Shown here piece by piece: positions 1-6,108 of a stretch of 11,022 bases of DNA. The DNA lies in assembly GCA_017444505.1 (NCBI GenBank), contig JAFSWK010000123.1, forward strand, positions 1-11,022, read 5' to 3'. The stretch's first letter is position 1; each line of letters begins with the position of its first letter. Origin of the DNA: Rhodocyclaceae bacterium (GTDB lineage: Bacteria; Pseudomonadota; Gammaproteobacteria; Burkholderiales; Rhodocyclaceae). Made by a program: the position numbers and the translations under genes. The notes beneath the pieces were generated by a model, which saw only the letters and a list, made by a program, of their open reading frames with translations, did no database searches and was not told the origin of the DNA.

Positions 1-791
1 ACGTCGGCGCAGTGGTCCAGACTGAAGTCAATCCAGCCATCCGCGCCCGCCTCGCCGCCCAGCGCCAGCGCCGCTTCGGGCTGGCCGGTGCGCAGGCGCA
101 AACAATGGCTGGCGAAGCGGTGCAGCAGGTTGTGCGTGGTATCGAGCGCGACGATTTGCCCTTGTTTGAGCATCGCCAGCCGCCCGCACAGGGTTTGCGC
201 TTCTTCCAGATAGTGCGTGGTGAGCACGATGGTGTGGCCGCGCTGGTTGAGGTGGCGGATAAATTCCCACAAGCCCTGGCGCAGTTCCACGTCGACACCG
301 GCGGTGGGTTCGTCGAGGATAATCACCGGCGGACGATGCGCCAGCGCCTGCGCGACGAGCACGCGCCGCTTCATGCCGCCGGAGAGCGCGCGCATGTTGG
401 CGTGGGCTTTGTCCGCCAGACCGAGGCGGGTGAGGATTTCGTCAATCCAGTCGTCCGCGTGGCGCACGCCGTAATAACCGGCCTGAATGCGCAGCAGTTC
501 GCGCACGGTAAAAAACGGGTCGAATACGAGTTCTTGCGGCACGACGCCCAGACTCAGGCGCGCTTGGCGGTAGTCGTGCTGCACGTCGTAGCCCATGACG
601 CTGGCGCTGCCGGAAGTGGGGTGGGTCAGCCCGGCGAGCACGGAAATCAGCGTGGTCTTGCCCGCCCCGTTGGGGCCGAGCAGCCCGAAAAATTCGCCTT
701 CGGCAATTTCCAGCGAAACGTCGCGCAAGGCATCGGTGTTTTGCTGGTCATAGCGTTTGCTGACCTGCCGGACGGAAATGGCACTGTTCAT
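1..791 (-). CDS. ABC-2 type exporter ATP-binding protein (partial, C-terminus cut by window edge)
   Basis: I translated this frame by hand from ATG at 791 down to the left edge; it stays open for 263 codons. It is the cytoplasmic ATPase of an ABC exporter of the YadG/NodI-like kind. Visible motifs are Walker A GPNGAGKTT (about residues 39-47), the ABC signature LSGGMKRR (136-143), Walker B VIILDEP (about 156-162) and the H-loop histidine in LTTHYLEE (about 193). Family members are usually around 300 residues, so about 40 are missing beyond the window. Its ATG overlaps the TGA of the upstream STAS gene (ATGA), and no good Shine-Dalgarno is seen, so translational coupling is likely. In betaproteobacteria this gene usually follows mlaB and precedes an ABC-2 permease gene, which would lie to the left. 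Its substrate is not known from the sequence. The family call is firm. Confidence 0.9.
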   Translation of the reverse strand, partial: MNSAISVRQVSKRYDQQNTDALRDVSLEIAEGEFFGLLGPNGAGKTTLISVLAGLTHPTSGSASVMGYDVQHDYRQARLSLGVVPQELVFDPFFTVRELLRIQAGYYGVRHADDWIDEILTRLGLADKAHANMRALSGGMKRRVLVAQALAHRPPVIILDEPTAGVDVELRQGLWEFIRHLNQRGHTIVLTTHYLEEAQTLCGRLAMLKQGQIVALDTTHNLLHRFASHCLRLRTGQPEAALALGGEAGADGWIDFSLDHCAD

Positions 792-1177
792 GCGGAGAAT
801 GTGCCCCCCACGTTCGCGCCAGCCCGTTCCGGGCTGTCACTCTCTGCCCCCCCAAGGGGGGCGCGCCCGCCTTGAGGCGGCTCGGCGGCGGGCGGTGCTG
901 CCACAAAAATATCTTCGGCGGCGTGGGCGCGGGCAAGGGCGAGGATGCTGGGCGGCACGTTCGCCCAGCGCAGCGCCAGTCTGCTCGCGGCGGCCTGCCG
1001 CGACCATTGACAGGCCAGCGCCAGCGCGCAGGTGTCGGCACGGTCAATCTGGCCGAGGTCAAACGTGACCGCGCCGCCCGCGCCCGCAGCGGCCAGAAAA
1101 CGCTGGCCCGCAGCAAGCTGGGCGGCGGCGTGCGCCAGCGTCAGCTCGCCCGTCAGGGGCAGGACGGCGTCGGTCAT
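788..1177 (-). CDS. mlaB: MlaB-like STAS-domain protein with repeat-derived C-terminal tail
   Basis: This is a small cytoplasmic STAS-domain protein of 129 residues. In the Mla system MlaB binds the MlaF ATPase and supports assembly or activity of the MlaFEDB inner-membrane complex, which moves phospholipids between membranes. The STAS fold is suggested by LTGELTLAHA near residues 8-17 and IDRADTCALAL near 44-54, the usual position of the conserved Asp-Ser/Thr loop. The recognisable domain ends near residue 92. Residues about 95-122 (Pro, Gly and Ala rich) are encoded by a REP-like triple hairpin, so the tail is probably a by-product of repeat insertion. The gene starts in an ATGA overlap with mlaC and ends in another with the next ABC gene. 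Identification rests on gene order plus weak STAS motifs; the family is divergent. Confidence 0.75.
   Translation of the reverse strand: MTDAVLPLTGELTLAHAAAQLAAGQRFLAAAGAGGAVTFDLGQIDRADTCALALACQWSRQAAASRLALRWANVPPSILALARAHAAEDIFVAAPPAAEPPQGGRAPLGGAESDSPERAGANVGGTFSA
821..895. repeat. REP-like element of three hairpins inside the 3' end of mlaB
   Basis: Three inverted repeats lie close together: AGCCCG/CGGGCT at 821-826 and 830-835; a C-run/G-run stem at about 846-862 around a CAA loop; and CCGCC/GGCGG at 867-871 and 876-880. The arrangement resembles extragenic palindromic elements common between genes of Burkholderiales. Here it is read through as part of mlaB. No second copy is visible in the window, so its repetitive nature is inferred from its form. 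Confidence 0.6.
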
Positions 1178-1836
1178 TGTGCGGCGGCGCCGGTGGCGTC
1201 GGGCTTGAATTCCTGATTTTTCAGGGACTGAATCAGCCCGTCGATGCCGGCTTGTGAGATTTTTTGCTCGAAGGTGTTGCGGTAGTTGATGACCAGACTG
1301 GTGCCCATGACCACGATGTCAAACACTTTCCATGCGTCGCCCTGCTTTTGCAGCACGTATTCGACGGCGACCGGCTGCGCGCCGGACTGCACGATTTCGG
1401 TGGGCACCTGCATGATGTCCGGCGCGGAACCGGCGCGGGCGGGTTTGAATTCAAGGGTTTGGTCGCGGTATTGCGTCAGCGCGTTGGAGTAGGTGCGCAC
1501 GAGCAGGTCGCGGAAAAGGCTGGTGAGTTCCTGCTGTTGCTCCGGCGTGGCGCTGCGCCAGTTTTTGCCCACCGCCAGACGGGTCATGCGCACGAAGTCA
1601 AAGTGCGGCAGCACGATGGTCTGGATGAGTTCGGCAGCCTTGCCGCTGTCGCCGGCGCGGATTTCGGGGGAATTGCGCAAGGTGTCGAGCACCTGCGTGC
1701 TGATGTCCTTGACGAGTGCATCCGGCGCGCTGGCCTGGGCGGTGGCTTCGGTGGCGAAGGCGGGCGCGGGCATCACAGCGAACGGCAGTGCGAGGCTGAG
1801 GGCGGCAAGCAGGGTGGCGGTGGTTTTCGTTGTCAT
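1174..1836 (-). CDS. mlaC: MlaC, periplasmic phospholipid-binding protein
   Basis: This is the soluble periplasmic shuttle of the Mla pathway. It carries phospholipid between the outer-membrane MlaA complex and the inner-membrane MlaFEDB complex. The 220-residue product starts with a signal peptide: a hydrophobic stretch LLAALSLALPFAV at about 9-21, with likely cleavage after PAFA at residue 28. The mature part has the family pattern, including NSPEIRAGD early, TRLAVGKNWRSATPEQQ in the middle, and VFDIVVMGTSLVINYRN near the C-terminus, typical of Ttg2D/MlaC. The start is supported by a clear AAAGGAG Shine-Dalgarno shortly upstream of the ATG. The stop overlaps the mlaB start (ATGA), and a 38-bp gap separates it from mlaA. 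Length and motifs are normal for the family. Confidence 0.95.
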   Translation of the reverse strand: MTTKTTATLLAALSLALPFAVMPAPAFATEATAQASAPDALVKDISTQVLDTLRNSPEIRAGDSGKAAELIQTIVLPHFDFVRMTRLAVGKNWRSATPEQQQELTSLFRDLLVRTYSNALTQYRDQTLEFKPARAGSAPDIMQVPTEIVQSGAQPVAVEYVLQKQGDAWKVFDIVVMGTSLVINYRNTFEQKISQAGIDGLIQSLKNQEFKPDATGAAAQ

Positions 1837-1874
1837 GAAAGAGGCTCCTTTGTGGTCAAGGCAATGGGCACGGT

Positions 1875-2630
1875 TTAGTCGTTCAGCTCGTCGTAGAGGT
1901 CGTCGTAGCGTTGCGCGGCCTGCCCGTCCGATACTTTATAGCGGCGCTGTTGCAGATAAAAATCGCGCATGTAAGCATATTCGTCAAAGGTGGCCTGGCG
2001 CAGCAGGTCTTCCGTGCCAATCAGTTCGCTGCGCGCGTGGACGAAGTGCAGGATGGTGAGCGGCCAGGTGTCATCCACGAACCACAGCGGCGTGGCAGCC
2101 ATGTCGACCGGCAGCGCGCCGGCGTCGCGCAGCGTGGAGGGGCCAAAAATGGGCAGCATGACAAAGGGGCCTTCGCCCACGCCCCAGACGGCCAGCGTCT
2201 GGCCGAGGTCTTCGTCATGCTTGGGCATTCCGGCGGGCGAGGCGATGTCAATCAGTCCGGCCAGCCCCAGCGTGCTGTTGAAGATGACACGCGCCCAGTC
2301 ATTGACGCCGTTGGCGAATTTGCCTTGCAACATGTTGTTGAAGCCAATCCAGATGTCGTCCAGATTGTTGAACCAGTTGCGCACCGCGATGCGCACCGGC
2401 TGCGGCGTGACGGCTTTGTAGCCTTTGGCCAGCGGCAGCAGGACGGCTTCGTCCAGATTCTGGTTGAAGCGGAAAATGGCGCGGTTGGTTTGCTCCCACG
2501 GATCCGCAGGGTTGCTGGTTGTAGCGGGAGCGTTGTCAGGGGCGTTGGCCGGGGCGCTGGCGCAGCCAGTGAGCACGACGGCGAGCGCGCACAGGGCGGG
2601 CAGGCAGCAACGGGAGAGGGTGCGGAACAT
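1875..2630 (-). CDS. mlaA: MlaA (VacJ) outer-membrane lipoprotein
   Basis: This is the outer-membrane lipoprotein that removes mislocalised phospholipids from the outer leaflet and passes them to MlaC. The 251-residue product begins with a lipoprotein signal ending in a lipobox LTGC at residues 20-23, with Cys23 as the lipidated residue. A Pro/Ala-rich linker follows, then the VacJ domain with DPWEQTNRAIFRFN (43-56), FNNMLQGKFANGVND (97-111) and the hallmark PFVMLPIFGPSTLRD (155-169). No strong Shine-Dalgarno is seen before the ATG, but the signal peptide fixes the start well. It lies between mlaD (46-bp gap) and mlaC (38-bp gap). In E. coli mlaA lies apart from mlaFEDCB; its inclusion in the cluster here is the usual betaproteobacterial layout. 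Confidence 0.95.
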   Translation of the reverse strand: MFRTLSRCCLPALCALAVVLTGCASAPANAPDNAPATTSNPADPWEQTNRAIFRFNQNLDEAVLLPLAKGYKAVTPQPVRIAVRNWFNNLDDIWIGFNNMLQGKFANGVNDWARVIFNSTLGLAGLIDIASPAGMPKHDEDLGQTLAVWGVGEGPFVMLPIFGPSTLRDAGALPVDMAATPLWFVDDTWPLTILHFVHARSELIGTEDLLRQATFDEYAYMRDFYLQQRRYKVSDGQAAQRYDDLYDELND

Positions 2631-2676
2631 GATGGCGGCGTGACGGTGAAGGTGGAACGGGTGCGCGGGGCGCGGC

Positions 2677-3165
2677 TCAGGGCTGCGATGAATCGCCGCC
2701 GCTGTTGCTGTTGCCGTTGGCGGCGCTGTTGTAGAGGAACTGGCTGATGAGGTTTTCCAGCACCACGGCGGACTGCGTCATGGTGATGGTATCGCCTGCG
2801 GCGAGCATGTCCTCTTCGCCGCCGGGGTTCAGCCCGACGTATTGCTCACCGAGCAGGCCGGAAGTGAGAATGGCGGCGACGGTGTCGCGCGGAAACGGGT
2901 AGGCGGGGTCGATGGCCAGCGTGACTTCGGCGCGGTATTTTTGCGTATCCAGCCGGATGGCGGCCACGCGCCCGACAACGACGCCGGAGCTTTTCACCGG
3001 CGCGCGCACTTTCAGCCCGCCAATGTTGTCGAACCACGTATACACCGTGTAGGGCGCGCCGCTGCTGGTTTGCACGGTGCTCACGCGCAGCGAGAGGAAA
3101 AAGATGGCGGCAATGCCGAGCACGGCGAAAATGCCGACCCACAGGTCGATGGTCTTGCGGCTCAT
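2677..3165 (-). CDS. mlaD: MlaD, MCE-domain substrate-binding subunit
   Basis: This is the inner-membrane-anchored MCE protein that forms a hexameric ring on the MlaFE transporter and contacts MlaC. I start it at the ATG at 3165 (MSRKTIDLWVG), giving 162 residues. The same frame stays open upstream to 3282, but this ATG forms an ATGA overlap with the mlaE stop and places the membrane anchor at residues 8-27, as usual in MlaD. The single MCE domain spans about 37-115, with GLKVRAPVKSSGVVVG and LGEQYVGL at 105-112. The C-terminus is a low-complexity Asn/Ser/Gly tail (149-162). Length is typical for a single-MCE MlaD. No strong Shine-Dalgarno is visible, so coupling to mlaE translation is likely. 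Confidence 0.95.
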   Translation of the reverse strand: MSRKTIDLWVGIFAVLGIAAIFFLSLRVSTVQTSSGAPYTVYTWFDNIGGLKVRAPVKSSGVVVGRVAAIRLDTQKYRAEVTLAIDPAYPFPRDTVAAILTSGLLGEQYVGLNPGGEEDMLAAGDTITMTQSAVVLENLISQFLYNSAANGNSNSGGDSSQP

Positions 3166-3959
3166 GAAAGCCCCCGGAACATGAAAGAGGTGAGAACGAA
3201 ATCCAGCGCCAGAATGGTCAGCGCGCTTTGCACCACGGTGCGGGTAATCGCGCGCGAGACACCTTCGGCGGTGGGGTGACAATCGTAGCCTTCAAAGACG
3301 GCAATCAGCGAGACCGCCAGCGCGAAGACGACGCTTTTGATGAAGCCATTGACGATGTCGATGCGAAAATCGACCGACGCCTGCATCTGCGACCAGAACG
3401 AGCCGTGGTCGACGCCGATGACCACGACGCCAATCAGCCAGCCGCCAAAGACGCCCGCAGTGGAAAAAATGGCGGCCAGCAGCGGCATGGAAATCACGCC
3501 GCCCCAGAAACGCGGCGCGGCCACGCGCGCCAGCGGGTTGACGGCCATCATGTCCATCGCCTGCAATTGTTCGGTGGCTTTCATCAGGCCGATTTCGGCG
3601 GTGACGGCAGAGCCGGCGCGGCTGGCAAAGAGCAGACCGGCTACCACGGGGCCGAGTTCGCGCGCCAGCGATAGCGCCACCATGATGCCGAGCGCATCGC
3701 CTGAGCCGAAGCGTTGCAGGATTTCATAACCTTGCAGCCCCAGCACCATGCCGATAAACAGGCCAGAGACCATGATGATGGACAGCGACAGCACGCCGGT
3801 GAACCAGATTTCGCGCAGCGTCAGGTGCAGGCGGGTGAAGGATTGCCCCGAGACGAGCAGCAGCGCGGCGAAAAAGCGCAGGATGAAGCCCAGCCGCCAG
3901 ATGGCGTTGATGATGCGCGCGCCGATGTGACGCAGGGGGGTGACGAGCCAATCCATCAT
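3162..3959 (-). CDS. mlaE: MlaE, permease of the phospholipid ABC transporter
   Basis: This is the inner-membrane permease of the MlaFEDB complex, 265 residues with about five or six hydrophobic segments. The family core motif is present at 98-141: LARELGPVVAGLLFASRAG followed by SAVTAEIGLMKATEQLQAMD, the cytoplasmic coupling region that contacts MlaF. The segment SLIAVFEGYDCHPTAEGVS near the C-terminus is also typical. The ATG overlaps the mlaF stop (ATGA). A second in-frame ATG follows directly, so the product could start one residue later. Its stop overlaps the mlaD start. Length is normal for the family. Confidence 0.96.
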   Translation of the reverse strand: MMDWLVTPLRHIGARIINAIWRLGFILRFFAALLLVSGQSFTRLHLTLREIWFTGVLSLSIIMVSGLFIGMVLGLQGYEILQRFGSGDALGIMVALSLARELGPVVAGLLFASRAGSAVTAEIGLMKATEQLQAMDMMAVNPLARVAAPRFWGGVISMPLLAAIFSTAGVFGGWLIGVVVIGVDHGSFWSQMQASVDFRIDIVNGFIKSVVFALAVSLIAVFEGYDCHPTAEGVSRAITRTVVQSALTILALDFVLTSFMFRGLS

Positions 3960-4774
3960 TGCGCACGTCCTAGAAGTGCCTGAGCCAGCGGTTCGGCGGC
4001 GTAGTGGAAGGGCACGGGGCCGTCGGGACGGGCGTGCACGAATTGGTCGACAAACGGATGTGTGGCGGCGCGGATTTCGTCCGGCGTGCCTTCGGCAACA
4101 ATGCCGCCTTCGCTGACAAAGTACACGTAATCGACGATGTCCAGCGATTCGGTCACATCGTGCGTGACCAGCACGGAACCCGCGCCCAGCGCGTCATTGA
4201 GGCGGCGAATCAACTGCCCGATGATGCCCAGCGAAATGGGGTCAAGACCGGCGAAGGGTTCGTCGTACAAAATCAGTTCCGGATCCAGCGCCACGGCGCG
4301 GGCGAGCGCCACGCGGCGCGCCATGCCGCCGGAAAGTTCGGCGGGATACCGATGCGCGGCGCCGCGCAGCCCGACGGCGTTGAGTTTGAGCAGCACCAGA
4401 TCGCGGATGATGGATTCGGGCAACTGCGTGTGTTCGCGCAGCGGGAAGGCGACGTTTTCAAACACCGTGCTGTCCGTAAAAAGCGCGCCAAACTGGAACA
4501 GCATCCCCAGACGGCGGCGGACGGCGTATTTTTCGGCGTGCGTGAAGCGACCCAAATCCTTGCCCATTACGCGCACGCTGCCGGAAAGTGGTGCGTGCTG
4601 GCCGCAAATCAGGCGCAGCAGCGTAGTCTTGCCGCTGCCGCTGCCGCCCATGATGGCGACCACTTGACCGCGCCGCACGCGAAAGTGAATGTTGCGCAGC
4701 AGGACGTGATTCGGGTCATAGCCGAAGTGCACGTCCTGCAAGACAACAAGTTCGTCGCCGGTGGCTGTCGTCAT
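3956..4774 (-). CDS. mlaF: MlaF, ATPase of the phospholipid ABC transporter
   Basis: This is the cytoplasmic ATPase that powers MlaE in phospholipid transport for outer-membrane asymmetry. The 272-residue product has Walker A GGSGSGKT (43-50), a Q-loop in LFQFGALF (92-99), the signature LSGGMARR (147-154), Walker B LILYDEP (167-173) and the H-loop His205. FQFGALFTDSTVFENVAFPL is characteristic of MlaF rather than other ABC ATPases. A C-terminal extension after about residue 240 is normal for the family and contributes to dimer contacts. The gene begins 24 bp after the lysC stop with no terminator between, so the mla genes may be read from the same transcript as lysC. No strong Shine-Dalgarno is seen. 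Confidence 0.96.
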   Translation of the reverse strand: MTTATGDELVVLQDVHFGYDPNHVLLRNIHFRVRRGQVVAIMGGSGSGKTTLLRLICGQHAPLSGSVRVMGKDLGRFTHAEKYAVRRRLGMLFQFGALFTDSTVFENVAFPLREHTQLPESIIRDLVLLKLNAVGLRGAAHRYPAELSGGMARRVALARAVALDPELILYDEPFAGLDPISLGIIGQLIRRLNDALGAGSVLVTHDVTESLDIVDYVYFVSEGGIVAEGTPDEIRAATHPFVDQFVHARPDGPVPFHYAAEPLAQALLGRAQ

Positions 4775-4798
4775 GGGGTGAAAAACGCGGCGCGCGCC

Positions 4799-5281
4799 TT
4801 ATTTGGCGCGTTCCAGTTCAAAGGCGTGGTGCAGGCGCTTGACGGCCTGTTCCAGATGGCGCTCTTCGATGGCGACCGAAATCTTGATTTCAGAGGTGGA
4901 GATCATCAGGATGTTGATGCCTTCTTCGGAGAGCGTGCGGAACATCATCGCCGCCACGCCCGGGTGCGAGCGCATCCCCACGCCGACGACGGAAACCTTG
5001 GCGATGTTTTTGTCGCTGTGCAGCGATTGCGCGCCGATGTGTTCGCGCACGCCTTCGAGCACTTCCATGGCGCGGTCGCAATCGTTGCGCGGCAGCGTGA
5101 AGGAAACGTTGGCCTGCCCATCGTGGCCGAGGTTCTGGATGATCATGTCAACGTCGATGTTGGCCTCGGCAATCGGGCCGAGAATCTGATAGGCGGTGCC
5201 GGGGCGGTCGGGCACGCCGCGCACGGTGATTTTGGCTTCATCGCGGTTAAAGGCGATGCCGGAGATGACGGGTTGTTCCAT
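4799..5281 (-). CDS. Probable internal translation start giving aspartokinase beta (regulatory) subunit
   Basis: Several alpha2beta2 aspartokinases, such as that of Corynebacterium glutamicum, make a small regulatory subunit from an in-frame internal start just before the ACT domains. Here Met249 (ATG at 5281) sits at the matching place: MEQPVISGIAFNRDEAK resembles the C. glutamicum beta start, MEEAVLTGVATDKSEAK as I recall it. A GAGGA sequence lies 10 nt before the ATG, a plausible Shine-Dalgarno although slightly distant. The product would be 160 residues containing both ACT domains. It is a nested product in the same frame as lysC, and expression is inferred. Confidence 0.5.
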   Translation of the reverse strand: MEQPVISGIAFNRDEAKITVRGVPDRPGTAYQILGPIAEANIDVDMIIQNLGHDGQANVSFTLPRNDCDRAMEVLEGVREHIGAQSLHSDKNIAKVSVVGVGMRSHPGVAAMMFRTLSEEGINILMISTSEIKISVAIEERHLEQAVKRLHHAFELERAK

Positions 5282-6025
5282 CTTGTTCGTTTCCTCAACA
5301 GTCACAAGCGTGCCTTCGCCGCCTTCTTCAAAAGAGGACAGCACACGCAGTTTTACCTTGTATTTGCCGGCGAATTCCACCGAGCGGATTTGCAGCACTT
5401 TCGACCCCTGGCTGGCCAGTTCCAGCATTTCCTCAAAGGTGATGCGGTCGAGCTTGCGGGCTTCGGGCACGATGCGCGGGTCAGTGGTATAGACGCCGTC
5501 GACATCGGTGTAAATCTGGCATTCGTCGGCTTTCAGGGCAGCAGCCAGCGCCACGCCGGTGGTGTCCGAGCCGCCGCGCCCCAGCGTGGTGATGTTGCCG
5601 AAACGGTCTACGCCCTGAAAACCGGCAACGACAACGATGCGCCCGACATTGAGGTCTTCACGAATGGGCGCGTCATCAATGTGCAGGATGCGCGCCTTGG
5701 TGAAGGCCGAGTCGGTAAGAATGCGCACTTGCGCGCCGGTGTAGCTTTTCGCTTCCAGCCCCAGATCGTGCAAGGCCATGCACAGCAGGCCGATGGTGAC
5801 TTGCTCGCCGGTGGAAACGATGGTGTCAAGCTCGCGCGGACTGGGGACGGCGGCGACTTCGCGCGCCAGCGCGATCAGGCGGTTGGTCTCGCCGCTCATC
5901 GCAGAGACGACAACGACGACCTGATCCCCGTTGGCGTGAAAGCGCGCCACGCGCCGCGCTACGTTGCGGATGCGCTCGGGACTACCCACCGAGGTGCCGC
6001 CATATTTCTGAACAATCAGGGCCAT
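4799..6025 (-). CDS. lysC: Aspartokinase (alpha subunit, full length)
   Basis: Aspartokinase phosphorylates L-aspartate with ATP, the first step towards lysine, diaminopimelate, threonine and methionine. The 408-residue product is the monofunctional type. The kinase domain has KYGGTSVG (7-14), SAMSGETNRL (41-50), GRGGSDTT (149-156) and YTDVDGVYTTDPR (172-184). Two ACT regulatory domains follow, at about 266-335 (starting near VRGVPDRPGTA) and 343-405 (with VVGVGMRSHPGVAA), where lysine and/or threonine usually bind in this family. The start is fixed by the conserved N-terminus MALIVQKYGG, although only a weak purine stretch precedes it. A palindrome and a possible -10 box lie upstream. Length and motifs are those of an intact enzyme. 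Confidence 0.97.
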   Translation of the reverse strand: MALIVQKYGGTSVGSPERIRNVARRVARFHANGDQVVVVVSAMSGETNRLIALAREVAAVPSPRELDTIVSTGEQVTIGLLCMALHDLGLEAKSYTGAQVRILTDSAFTKARILHIDDAPIREDLNVGRIVVVAGFQGVDRFGNITTLGRGGSDTTGVALAAALKADECQIYTDVDGVYTTDPRIVPEARKLDRITFEEMLELASQGSKVLQIRSVEFAGKYKVKLRVLSSFEEGGEGTLVTVEETNKMEQPVISGIAFNRDEAKITVRGVPDRPGTAYQILGPIAEANIDVDMIIQNLGHDGQANVSFTLPRNDCDRAMEVLEGVREHIGAQSLHSDKNIAKVSVVGVGMRSHPGVAAMMFRTLSEEGINILMISTSEIKISVAIEERHLEQAVKRLHHAFELERAK

Positions 6026-6058
6026 TTTGGGCTTCGCAAAAATTTTGAAAAACGCTCA

Positions 6059-6087
6059 ATGATACCGAAAAGCGCCTGCCTTTTGTG
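6059..6087 (-). promoter_or_regulatory. Possible lysC promoter
   Basis: On the minus strand TATCAT (6064-6059) matches five of six bases of a -10 box, and the expected start of transcription lies about 25-30 nt before the lysC ATG. The -35 region at 17-bp spacing reads CACAAA (6087-6082), a poor match. The gap between rluB and lysC is only 83 bp and holds no terminator, so lysC may also be read from upstream. Confidence 0.3.
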
Positions 6088-6096
6088 CACTGCACA
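6084..6096. promoter_or_regulatory. 13-bp palindrome upstream of lysC, possible operator
   Basis: TGTGCA-C-TGCACA is a perfect inverted repeat with one central base. It lies in the rluB-lysC gap and overlaps the -35 position of the possible lysC promoter, where a repressor could block transcription. The binding protein is unknown, and chance occurrence cannot be excluded. Confidence 0.3.
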
Positions 6097-6108
6097 CAGC
6101 ATTCGCTT

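Noticed and set aside
3166..3282. Upstream extension of mlaD to 3282
   Set aside because: The extra 39 residues are Arg/His-rich, lie inside mlaE, and would place sequence before the membrane anchor; the ATG at 3165 overlaps the mlaE stop as in neighbouring junctions.
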